Assembly (NCBI GenBank): GCA_937904375.1
Contig: CALDIG010000189.1
Span: 1-12,487 of the forward strand
From: an uncultured Prevotellaceae bacterium
Lineage (GTDB): Bacteria > Bacteroidota > Bacteroidia > Bacteroidales > Muribaculaceae
Direction: 5' to 3'
DNA: 12,487 nucleotides
A program made the translations under genes and the position numbers. Shown here piece by piece: positions 6,813 through 12,311 of this stretch (position 1 is the first letter of the stretch; the number at the start of each line of letters is the position of its first letter). The notes beneath the pieces were generated by a model, which saw nothing but the letters and a program-made list of their open reading frames with translations, was not told where the DNA came from and did not search any database.

Positions 6813-6873
6813 GCGAGGCTCATAAACCAGGTTCAGGTTTGGATAAAATGCTCACGCTCTGAAGGCATTGAGC

Positions 6874-6962
6874 TGTAGGGTCAGGGCATGCCCTGACCGC
6901 CATGCACGCATGATTAATGCCGTATCATGCCCCATGCGGACACGGCATGCCGTGTCCCTACA
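6874..6962. repeat. REP pair A (GTAG-footed inverted palindromes)
   Basis: Two 20-bp perfect palindromes face each other. The first (6879-6898) has the arm TCAGG, core GCATGC and arm CCTGA, and is preceded by TGTAG. The second (6938-6957) has ACACG, GCATGC, CGTGT and is followed by CTACA, the complement of TGTAG. The spacer is about 39 bp. Flanks AGC before and ATCGCAT after are shared with pair B in inverted order. GTAG at the foot of a palindrome is the hallmark of REP sequences mobilised by RAYT (TnpA-REP) transposases. Confidence 0.85.
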
Positions 6963-7122
6963 ATCGCATTTTTAGAGGTTAGTTAGAGTTTAGACAAAAC
7001 AAGAGCAAAATTTTTATTTAAATTTTAAATTAATTTTAAGCGCGAAGCGCGCCCCTATAGCATCTAACGCACATCTCTAAAACTTTATAAACTTGATTTT
7101 TTGACTGTTTAACTTAAAAAAT
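6963..7122. other. Non-coding: degenerate MITE-like sequence and small palindrome
   Basis: The gap 6813-7122 has no gene. After REP pair A it contains AGAGGTTAG and AGAGTTTAG units and, at about 7074-7094, a stretch close to the right end of the element at 10775-10947 (18 of 21 positions by eye). A small palindrome GCGCGAAGCGCG lies at 7040-7051. The gene at 7123 follows directly; no convincing promoter box is visible. Confidence 0.4.
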
Positions 7123-7482
7123 ATGAAATCATTATCATTAATAGTAAGCCTGGTATTGATTGTGGTCAATATTCTGGCGGGTCTCATCCTCAAGGATTAC
7201 CACACCGAGAATGTGGTGATGTCGTCGTGCGTGATAGCTGTCAATGCACTACTGCTGTGGTGGGTGGCGCAAAGCAACATGAAAGATGCCTTCAAAATCT
7301 CCTACCACATCCTCTTCCCCATTCTCTGCCTAATAGAGTTTATCCTGGCAGTAGTGGCGCCAAGCCAATGGGAGAACAATTTCTATTTTATAGGCATCAT
7401 CGCGTGCTTTGCCTTCCAGGCGATTCTGGTACTCGCGGCATTAAAAACCACTCAGCACAACAACAATAACTCAAATTCATAA
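7123..7482 (+). CDS. Small membrane protein with four predicted helices
   Basis: A 119-residue protein not assigned to a family. Hydrophobic spans lie at about 4-24, 31-49 (with a WW pair at 46-47), 60-79 and 87-107, separated by short loops, so it is almost entirely membrane. The tail is polar and Asn-rich (TTQHNNNNSNS). The last few codons and the stop overlap the end of a MITE-like repeat (from about 7468), so the C-terminus may have been reshaped by that insertion. The gene is enclosed by inverted REP pairs A and B. Its function is unknown; the neighbouring TM2, SPFH and zinc-ribbon membrane proteins suggest an envelope role, but this is only context. Confidence 0.75.
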   Translation: MKSLSLIVSLVLIVVNILAGLILKDYHTENVVMSSCVIAVNALLLWWVAQSNMKDAFKISYHILFPILCLIEFILAVVAPSQWENNFYFIGIIACFAFQAILVLAALKTTQHNNNNSNS

Positions 7483-7727
7483 AGTTATAAAACTTTATAA
7501 ATTTGAAGTTTAGAGGTTAGAGTTTAGTGTTTAGGGAATTTTTTCAAAATTTTCAATATCTCACTCTTATTATCCACTAAACACTAATGATGCGATTGTA
7601 GGGACACGGCATGCCGTGTGCGTGTTGCGGCGAGACGGCGGTCAGGGCATGCCCTGACCCTACAGCTTGCTAAAAGCCTTGCGAGCGAGAGTATTAAACT
7701 TTGAGCAATTTAGCAACTAACGAAACA
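7468..7727 (-). mobile_element. MITE-like repeat copy, interrupted by REP pair B
   Basis: In reverse orientation relative to the copy at 10775-10947. The stretch from 7470 (CTCAAATTCATAAAG...) matches that copy's right end without gaps for about 39 bp. It continues with the 7-mers TTTAGAG GTTAGAG TTTAGTG TTTAGGG and an AATTTTTTCAAAATTTTC core up to CACTAAACACTAA at about 7587. The similarity resumes at about 7693 with TTAAACTTTGAGC and ends CGAAAC at 7726. The roughly 105 bp between these points hold REP pair B. One end overlaps the stop codon of the gene at 7123 and the other reaches the start of the gene at 7733. Confidence 0.65.
7597..7664. repeat. REP pair B, inverted copy of pair A
   Basis: TGTAG followed by the ACACG/CGTGT palindrome (7602-7621; the last arm pair is changed from CC to GC), about 18 bp, then the TCAGG/CCTGA palindrome (7640-7659) and CTACA. 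The order is reversed relative to pair A. Flanks are shared: ATGCGAT before and AGCT after. The spacer differs from that of pair A in sequence and length, so only the hairpins and their feet are conserved. Confidence 0.85.
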
Positions 7728-7732
7728 CAAAC

Positions 7733-8008
7733 ATGATAATATGTAAAGAATGTGGATGCACCTACAATGAGGTGAGGAAGAGTTGCCCCCAATGCGGCAA
7801 CCCCACCCACATGTCGCTCAGCGACAACGCCAAGAACCAATGCCCAAATTGCGGTGCGCCACTTGGCGGTGCGCTCACGTGCCGCTATTGCGGCACTGTG
7901 GTGCCACCGCCACAGCCGCCTCAACCCATGTACCGACCCGGCAATCTCGGGCATAGTTTTTCCAACTTCTTAAACGACCTTGGCAACGAATTAAATCGAG
8001 GCTTCTAA
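7733..8008 (+). CDS. Double zinc-ribbon protein
   Basis: A 91-residue soluble protein with two zinc ribbons. The first uses Cys4, Cys7, Cys18 and Cys21 (CKEC...CPQC), the second Cys37, Cys40, Cys50 and Cys53 (CPNC...CRYC). A Pro-rich stretch (PPPQPPQP, 58-65) and a tail FSNFLNDLGNELNRGF follow; the tail could form an amphipathic helix that touches a membrane or partner. Such ribbons usually mediate protein contacts when no enzyme domain is attached. Function unknown. The gene starts immediately after the MITE-like copy and is followed after 39 nt by another zinc-ribbon gene, so 7733-8335 is probably one transcript. Confidence 0.85.
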   Translation: MIICKECGCTYNEVRKSCPQCGNPTHMSLSDNAKNQCPNCGAPLGGALTCRYCGTVVPPPQPPQPMYRPGNLGHSFSNFLNDLGNELNRGF

Positions 8009-8047
8009 AAGACCTGATTAGCAACCCATTTATAAAACCACTGAACA

Positions 8048-8335
8048 ATGGCAAAAACATGTCCCAACTGCGGAGCTGAACTGCATAACATTCAAGGTTA
8101 CAACTTCGTGTGCGAGTACTGCGGAACAATAACCCAAGTTGACCCGCAAACCAGGGCGATGATCAACGCCCAAATACAGCGCCAAAGACAACAAGAATTA
8201 ATGGCTCGGCAGATAGAATACCAGAATAATGTCGAAAAGAGCGCCAGGAAAGGATGGATAATCGCTGCAATTATAATATTTGCCATTCCTTTGTTATTTA
8301 GAATTATCATCGTAGTCCTTGAATTAATATTCTGA
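8048..8335 (+). CDS. Zinc-ribbon protein with C-terminal membrane anchor
   Basis: A 95-residue protein. The N-terminal ribbon uses Cys5, Cys8, Cys22 and Cys25 (CPNC ... CEYC). A charged Gln/Arg-rich helix follows (about 34-68), then one or two hydrophobic spans at 70-95 that end the protein, so it is probably a tail-anchored inner-membrane protein with the ribbon in the cytoplasm. Its first 29 residues are the same as those of the protein starting at 8434 except Tyr24 for Phe, and the DNA is also nearly identical there. It may be a shortened paralogue of that protein, but the hydrophobic end looks complete and there is no sign of a frameshift. Confidence 0.85.
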   Translation: MAKTCPNCGAELHNIQGYNFVCEYCGTITQVDPQTRAMINAQIQRQRQQELMARQIEYQNNVEKSARKGWIIAAIIIFAIPLLFRIIIVVLELIF

Positions 8336-8358
8336 AAACCAACGCAAGGTTAGCCTTG

Positions 8359-8389
8359 TGTCATCAAAGGGACGGTTCTTTTGAGGACA
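8359..8389. repeat. Post-stop palindrome, copy 1
   Basis: TGTCATCAAA pairs with TTTGAGGACA (one mismatch) around the loop GGGACGGTTCT. It starts 23 nt after the stop at 8335 and may stop transcription or stabilise the message. The loop motif GGGACGGTTCTTTT recurs in the copy at 10480 and, in reverse, at 9752. Confidence 0.7.
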
Positions 8390-8433
8390 AATTTTATAAA
8401 ACCAGATTAATAACTTATCAACAGTCACAGAAA

Positions 8434-9339
8434 ATGGCAAAAACATGTCCCAACTGCGGAGCGGAACTGCATAATATTCAAGGCTACAACTTCGTGTGCG
8501 AGTTCTGCGGAACAATAACTCCGATTGACCCACAAACCAAGGCAATGATTGACGCTCAACAACGGCAAAGAGTAGTGGCGCAACAGATAGAGAACAACAA
8601 AATTGTCGAAAAGAAATTCAAAAAGGGGTGCCTGATTGCGGCTATCGCGATTGTGGCAATAATAACGTCATTGGCAATTATCAACAAATGCCAAAAAGAT
8701 AAATGGCGAGAACAAGAGGAACGCAATAGGCAAGAAATGTTAGAGAAAAATCAAGAACAGCGCATCGCCGATGCCGCGAGGAATAACAGGAATATTCCTG
8801 AAGAATTAGAGGGCGTCAACCTCAACGATTTCTACATCTCACCCGGCAGCATCTTCAGCAATTCGGGCAAAGAAGGAATTGGACACCTGAAACAAAACCT
8901 GAGAGAAATCCTTAAGCAAAAAGGGTTTGTGGAAGAAGGCACCGAGCGCATGTCCTATTACGGCAACAATAATAAGACGGGAGTCCCTATAATTTCAGTG
9001 AAATTCAACTCCTATTTTCCACAATATAGTCACGCTGACAGAAAGAATGAAACCGACGACATTCACAGCCTGAAGATAGAAATCAGCGACGAGACTCTAT
9101 ATAACGACTTCAAGGCAAGATTTATAAAAGAGCTACGAAGCCTCGGATTTGCCAAAGAAGATGTAGCTGGCAATGGTTACGAAAGTTCCATCGAAATGAC
9201 AGGAAAAGATTTTCTCAGAATTGGCGACATTACCAAAAGAGAAGAAGGGTATTTGACAAAAACCTACTGCAACTGGGAAGGCGTGGATATCGAAGACTAC
9301 GAAAGGCAATTTGAATGCATCGCCTTCAGGGAATTCTAG
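8434..9339 (+). CDS. Zinc-ribbon membrane protein with large C-terminal domain
   Basis: A 301-residue protein. The ATG at 8434 is chosen because it gives exactly the MAKTCPNCG start of the paralogue at 8048. An ATG-less extension to 8356 would run through the palindrome at 8359-8389 and is unlikely. The ribbon uses Cys5, Cys8, Cys22 and Cys25. A charged segment leads to one membrane span at about 65-85 (GCLIAAIAIVAIITSL...), then a charged helix (88-118) and a domain of about 180 residues beginning EELEGVNLNDFYISPGS. That domain has mixed alpha/beta character and should lie outside the cytoplasm if the ribbon is inside. I do not recognise it. The layout of cytoplasmic ribbon, membrane helix and outer domain suggests a sensor or scaffold. 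Confidence 0.85.
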   Translation: MAKTCPNCGAELHNIQGYNFVCEFCGTITPIDPQTKAMIDAQQRQRVVAQQIENNKIVEKKFKKGCLIAAIAIVAIITSLAIINKCQKDKWREQEERNRQEMLEKNQEQRIADAARNNRNIPEELEGVNLNDFYISPGSIFSNSGKEGIGHLKQNLREILKQKGFVEEGTERMSYYGNNNKTGVPIISVKFNSYFPQYSHADRKNETDDIHSLKIEISDETLYNDFKARFIKELRSLGFAKEDVAGNGYESSIEMTGKDFLRIGDITKREEGYLTKTYCNWEGVDIEDYERQFECIAFREF

Positions 9340-9385
9340 CGCATTTTAATGACAACCATTTTATTCTTTTATAATCAGTAAAACA

Positions 9386-9739
9386 ATGAAAACAATCAAT
9401 CGCATTTTTATTCTAATTATCGCTGCCGCCGCTCTCACAGCGTGTAATGAACTAAAGTACAAAGACCTGTTTGAACAAACCGACTACTTTGTGGAGCAGC
9501 TAGAAACCACCTATCAAAGCTATGGCTTGGCAGGTGGAGAGCCTCGCTACACCAGCGACAGAGAGTATCGCATAATGCCCATTGGACGACTCATCAATGT
9601 GCGCAAAGAAAAGCTGGACGGCGGTCCCAGCTACGAGGAGCTGAAAGACATCCTCAAGAGTCACTACAAAGGCGACAAGCGCGTCAATGATGTATTCATC
9701 AACGGTTACGGCACCATCATGATAGACTGCCGAAACTGA
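9386..9739 (+). CDS. Small lipoprotein
   Basis: A 117-residue lipoprotein of unknown function. The signal peptide MKTINRIFILIIAAAALTAC ends in a lipobox with Cys20 as the lipidated residue. The mature part is polar, with an Asp/Glu- and Tyr-rich helix (KYKDLFEQTDYFVEQLETTY), a short strand-rich middle (YRIMPIGRLINVRKEKL) and a final VFINGYGTIMIDCRN. It follows the zinc-ribbon protein by 46 nt and may share its transcript. The palindrome just after its stop may end that transcript. In Bacteroidales, lipoproteins without acidic residues right after the Cys, as here (NELKY), are often kept in the periplasm; this is only a guide. Confidence 0.8.
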   Translation: MKTINRIFILIIAAAALTACNELKYKDLFEQTDYFVEQLETTYQSYGLAGGEPRYTSDREYRIMPIGRLINVRKEKLDGGPSYEELKDILKSHYKGDKRVNDVFINGYGTIMIDCRN

Positions 9740-9751
9740 TTTCCTCAAAAG

Positions 9752-9782
9752 TGTCCTCAAAAGAACCATCCCTTTGAGGACA
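9752..9782. repeat. Post-stop palindrome, copy 2 (perfect)
   Basis: TGTCCTCAAA and TTTGAGGACA form a perfect 10-bp inverted repeat around an 11-nt loop, AGAACCATCCC, which is the reverse complement type of the loop in copies 1 and 3. It begins 12 nt after the stop at 9739. There is no strong T run, so if it ends transcription it does so by another mechanism. Confidence 0.75.
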
Positions 9783-9800
9783 AGACACCCATAAACCAAA

Positions 9801-9846
9801 TGGACACAATGGACGATTGACAAATGAATATTATAAAGTACATTTG
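9801..9846 (+). promoter_or_regulatory. 46-bp promoter module, copy 3
   Basis: The module is TGGAC-AC-AATGGACGATTG, 19 nt, then TACATTTG (9839-9846), with the -33 TTG at 9817-9819. The -7 box ends 35 nt before the ATG at 9882. Even the 19-nt spacer resembles that of copy 2 (both start ACAA and end AAG), so copies 2 and 3 are related by descent. Confidence 0.75.
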
Positions 9847-9881
9847 AAAACAAAACTATTTTATTAACTAAAAAAACTATT

Positions 9882-10463
9882 ATGAGAAAATTATCATTCT
9901 TTTTTACATTGATGGCTGCAATAGCCATTTGGAACCTGACTTCATGTGAAGGAAGACCAAGTGCATCTGGATCTGCCAGTGAAGTTAATACTGACAGCAC
10001 CGAAGAAATGTTGGAACAAGAGAGAGCCGAACAGAAGAGGTTGGAACAAGAGAATGCCGAACTGCAGAGGCAGCTGGAACAAGAGAAAGCCGAACAAGAG
10101 AGACTTGAACAAGAGAAAGCAGAACAGCAGAGCTATATTGGTACCTTTGAAATTGATGACGGGCATCTTGGACCAATTGTTCTTACAGTAAATGATGACG
10201 AAACAGCCACTATAAAATACAAAAATGGCGACACTATTTACTATGGAAGTTGGTATAAATATGATACCATGAAATATGTACAGTTCCATTTTGAGGGAGA
10301 AGAAATATATGTTGGCAGAAAAGCTATACCACAACTTTATATTGGCGGCACTTCAAAATTTTTAGGAAATTTTGTGCTTTTAGATGGTTATTTATACACC
10401 TCATCAAGTGCAGCAAAGGCAAAGAACCCTAATGAAAGACTTGAATATAAAAAGGTCTCTTAA
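9882..10463 (+). CDS. Lipoprotein with Glu/Gln coiled coil and beta-rich C-terminus
   Basis: A 193-residue lipoprotein. The signal peptide ends in LTSC with Cys22 lipidated. Residues about 41-83 are four repeats of 10-11 residues (LEQERAEQKR, LEQENAELQRQ, LEQEKAEQER, LEQEKAEQQS), a highly charged helix likely to form a coiled coil, encoded by near-identical DNA units that could change in number by slippage. From residue 85 the protein is beta-rich (YIGTFEIDDG, GPIVLTVNDDETATIKYKNG, YYGSWYKYD), a pattern like small lipocalin-type or jellyroll domains that carry 'GTW/GTF' at their start. It is under promoter module copy 3 and is followed by a palindrome, so it is probably transcribed alone. Function unknown. 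Confidence 0.85.
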   Translation: MRKLSFFFTLMAAIAIWNLTSCEGRPSASGSASEVNTDSTEEMLEQERAEQKRLEQENAELQRQLEQEKAEQERLEQEKAEQQSYIGTFEIDDGHLGPIVLTVNDDETATIKYKNGDTIYYGSWYKYDTMKYVQFHFEGEEIYVGRKAIPQLYIGGTSKFLGNFVLLDGYLYTSSSAAKAKNPNERLEYKKVS

Positions 10464-10479
10464 CTGAATTTCAACGAAA

Positions 10480-10515
10480 ATGTCCTTAAAAGGGACGGCA
10501 TTCTTTTGAAGACAT
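10480..10515. repeat. Post-stop palindrome, copy 3
   Basis: ATGTCCTTAAAA pairs with TTTTGAAGACAT (one mismatch and one G-T) around GGGACGGCATTC. It begins 17 nt after the stop at 10463. Same orientation as copy 1. Confidence 0.7.
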
Positions 10516-10613
10516 ATCTTTTTTAAAGAATTGATTATAAGTGAATTTTAATTCGTTTTAATTAGTGTGATTTTTATAATATTCTCATTATCAATTTATA
10601 AAAAACAAATAAA

Positions 10614-11187
10614 ATGAAAAAGTATTATTATCTGCTTATTGCGACATTGCTGACAGCAATGACCGTGTCGCTCACAGCTTGTGGCGACGATGAACCATCA
10701 TCAAGCTTAGAGAAACAGCTTATCGGAGAATGGAATGACGGACCATCATCTATGGAAGTTTTTTATTTAAACTCAAGTTTCGCAAGTTGTTAACTTGCTC
10801 AAAGTTTAATGTTTAGTGTTTAGAGTTTAGAGGATAATCAGTGTGAAATATAGAAAATTTTGAAAAAATTTTTCTCTAAACACTAACCTCTAACCTCTAA
10901 CCTTCAAGTTTTTAAAGTTTTAGAACTTTAGAAACTTGAGTTTAAAGTTTAACTCCAATCACACCGGCAAGTTTTGGGTTGTTGTCAACGATATGGGTGG
11001 AATTATTGACTGTGAGATTGACTTTAAATGGTCAGTAAATGGTGATATTCTAACACTCAAAGGTAATGACCCTGAATTATATGAATGTGTATTTAAACAA
11101 GGCAGGTTCTATTTCCAAAACGACAAGCTGTATTTACCAGAAGCCGATTTAGGCGGTGGATTGATATTACATAGATCGCAAGAATAA
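10614..11187 (+). pseudogene. Lipoprotein gene split by a MITE-like insertion
   Basis: The 5' part starts at ATG 10614: a signal peptide (MKKYYYLLIATLLTAMTVSL) ending in TAC with Cys23, then GDDEPSS... QLIGEWNDGPSSMEVFYLNS. It then runs into the inserted repeat and stops at 10791, giving only 59 residues. The 3' part resumes in another frame as FNSNHTGKFWVVVNDMGGIID... and ends ...GGGLILHRSQE at 11187. Removing exactly 181 bp (for example 10767-10947) rejoins the two in frame without a stop, giving EVFYFNSNHTGKF. The intact protein would be about 131 residues: a lipoprotein with an 'IGEW' lipocalin-like start. It shares a run of about 21 bases in its signal-peptide region with the lipoprotein at 11223, so the two are paralogues at least in the head. 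A TTG at 10936 could in theory start a fragment, but it would have no signal peptide. Confidence 0.85.
10767..10955 (+). mobile_element. AT-rich MITE-like element with probable 8-bp target duplication
   Basis: TTAAACTC (10767-10774) and TTTAACTC (10948-10955) are 181 bp apart and agree at 7 of 8 positions; they look like a target-site duplication. The element between them (10775-10947, 173 bp) has inverted ends: a perfect 16-bp inverted repeat is seen if the left duplication is included (10766-10781 and 10931-10946). Inside are the palindrome GCAAGTT-GTT-AACTTGC, four 7-mers TTTAATG TTTAGTG TTTAGAG TTTAGAG, an AT core, and inverted 7-mers CTAAACA CTAACCT CTAACCT CTAACCT. It has no coding capacity, so it must depend on a transposase elsewhere. 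Related copies lie at 1-56 and 7468-7727. Confidence 0.75.
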
Positions 11188-11222
11188 ACAAATTATCAAC
11201 AATTTTTTAAATTAAACTGACA

Positions 11223-11690
11223 ATGAATCAGGCACTTAAAAATTTATTCTGTGTTGCATTGCTGGCAGCAATGACCGTGTCGCTCACCGCTTGCGGCGAT
11301 GACAACGACGAGCCAAGTGGCGGCAGTATCGTGGGCACTTGGGAAGGTGATTATCTTAACTGGTTTGAATCCACCAACGGTCAAGACGGCATCTTTGAGT
11401 CGTCAAATGGTTACATCAAGTTCAATGACGACAACACCTACATCTCGGTATCGGATAATATCTATACCGATGAATGGGTAGAGATTTATGGTGCGCAAAA
11501 GCATGAAATCGAAATAGAACATGGCACCTACAAAATTTCGGGTAACACTATCACCATTACCGACTCCGACCAGACATACTTGCCAGCCACATTTAGCGTC
11601 AAAGGCAATAAATTGACCATAGTTGCACTTGGCTTGACATTCACATTCACCCGAGTGAGCGACAGCGTGATCAATAAATACCTGAATTGA
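11223..11690 (+). CDS. Lipocalin-like lipoprotein
   Basis: A 155-residue lipoprotein. The signal peptide ends in LTAC (Cys24), followed by GDDNDEPSGGS, an acidic linker of the type often seen in surface-exposed Bacteroidetes lipoproteins. The body has the small beta-barrel pattern: SIVGTWEGDY (35-44), GYIKFNDDNTYISVSDN, HGTYKISGNTITITDSD, ATFSVKGNKLTIVALGLTFTFTRVS. The GTW, 'GTYKISGNTITIT' and 'FSVKGNKLTI' segments are typical of lipocalin-like domains in Bacteroidales, which are thought to bind small ligands or polymers; the ligand is unknown. It lies 35 nt after the split paralogue and shares its signal-peptide coding sequence, so the pair probably arose by duplication. Confidence 0.88.
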   Translation: MNQALKNLFCVALLAAMTVSLTACGDDNDEPSGGSIVGTWEGDYLNWFESTNGQDGIFESSNGYIKFNDDNTYISVSDNIYTDEWVEIYGAQKHEIEIEHGTYKISGNTITITDSDQTYLPATFSVKGNKLTIVALGLTFTFTRVSDSVINKYLN

Positions 11691-11711
11691 CGATATCAAC
11701 GCTCGTCTTAA

Positions 11712-11738
11712 TGTCCTCAAGCCAAAAAGTTTTGAACA
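11712..11738. repeat. Degenerate post-stop palindrome, possible copy 4
   Basis: TGTCCTCAA (11712-11720) and TTGAACA (11732-11738) pair as TGT..TCAA with TTGA.ACA around a changed loop. It is 21 nt after the stop at 11690, like copies 1 to 3. The GGGACGG loop motif is missing, so relatedness is uncertain. Confidence 0.35.
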
Positions 11739-11749
11739 CTTTTCGGCCG

Positions 11750-11801
11750 TTTGGCGCAAAATCGTTCGGTCATTTGGCGCAAAATCGTTCGGTCATTTGG
11801 C
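11750..11801 (+). repeat. 23-bp tandem repeat, 2.3 copies
   Basis: The unit starts TTTGGCGCAAAATCGTTCGG and ends TCA. It begins at 11750, repeats exactly at 11773, and a six-base start of a third copy lies at 11796. No coding sense is evident. Confidence 0.85.
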
Positions 11802-11904
11802 TTAATTCTCATTATTCGCCACCTGCCCCAAAACACTTATGTCAAAAGACTAGTTGCTAGAAAATCAGTATAACTGAAGTTTCTGAAGTGCTGTGCGTCA
11901 GCTC

Positions 11905-12001
11905 CCCCCTCTAAGCTAGAGGGGGATACAGGGGGAGTATAACCTACGGCTATGCTAGCGTAATTCTGACGAAATCTTGAGAAAAAATTCATACTCCCCC
12001 T
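11905..12001. repeat. C5/G5 hairpin and inverted ATACTCCCCCT pair
   Basis: CCCCCTCTA (11905-11913) pairs perfectly with TAGAGGGGG (11917-11925) around AGC. Next, AGGGGGAGTAT (11930-11940) is the exact inverse of ATACTCCCCCT at 11991-12001. The same 11-mer recurs in direct orientation at 12291-12301, exactly 300 bp further on. These look like dispersed intergenic palindromes. Confidence 0.7.
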
Positions 12002-12034
12002 GGAGGGTGTTGCAAAACTAAAAACTCCTCCTCT

Positions 12035-12059
12035 TGTAGGGATGAAGCGTGCTTCATCC
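12035..12059 (+). repeat. Single REP, GTAG-footed, arms ATGAA/TTCAT
   Basis: TGTAG (12035-12039) is followed by a 20-bp palindrome (12040-12059): GG, ATGAA, core GCGTGC, TTCAT, CC. The core has the central G-T step instead of A-T, so only the two middle bases fail to be self-complementary. It lies in + orientation and unpaired. Confidence 0.8.
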
Positions 12060-12095
12060 GCAGGAGGTGCCCGAAGGGCGGAGGACGTGCTCCAC

Positions 12096-12247
12096 GAGGG
12101 TGTGTCAAAATAAAAAAAACAACTGATTTTTCTGATTAATCTGAATTGTTTTCAAAAAAATAAAACCTGATTACTAGACACTTATAAAAACAGAAAATTC
12201 AGATAATTCAGTTGTTTATATTAAGTCCTCTATTTTGACACACCCTC
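12096..12247. mobile_element. 152-bp MITE with 17-bp perfect terminal inverted repeats
   Basis: GAGGGTGTGTCAAAATA (12096-12112) and TATTTTGACACACCCTC (12231-12247) are exact inverse copies. Inside, AACAACTGA (12118) pairs with TCAGTTGTT (12208), and ATCTGAATT (12139) with AATTCAGAT (12196), so most of the element can fold back on itself. No reading frame of note. No clear target duplication is seen. The ends resemble those of insertion sequences with GGGTGTGTC termini, but I cannot name the family. Confidence 0.8.
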
Positions 12248-12311
12248 CTACATTTGGAAATCAAGTTCTTTCAGTAATTCTGCAATTATCATACTCCCCC
12301 TTGCCCGCTGC

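Noticed and set aside
7510..7535. True telomere-type sequence (TTTAGGG-like heptamers)
   Set aside because: The units are few, imperfect, internal to a dispersed element and inverted within it; nothing suggests a chromosome end. Kept only as a structural property of the element.
8356..8433. Upstream extension of the large zinc-ribbon protein
   Set aside because: It lacks an ATG, crosses the palindrome at 8359-8389, and would move the zinc ribbon away from the N-terminus, unlike the paralogue at 8048.
12002..12018. Insertion-sequence end GGAGGGTGTTGCAAAAC
   Set aside because: No inverted partner or transposase in the window, so a complete element cannot be supported.
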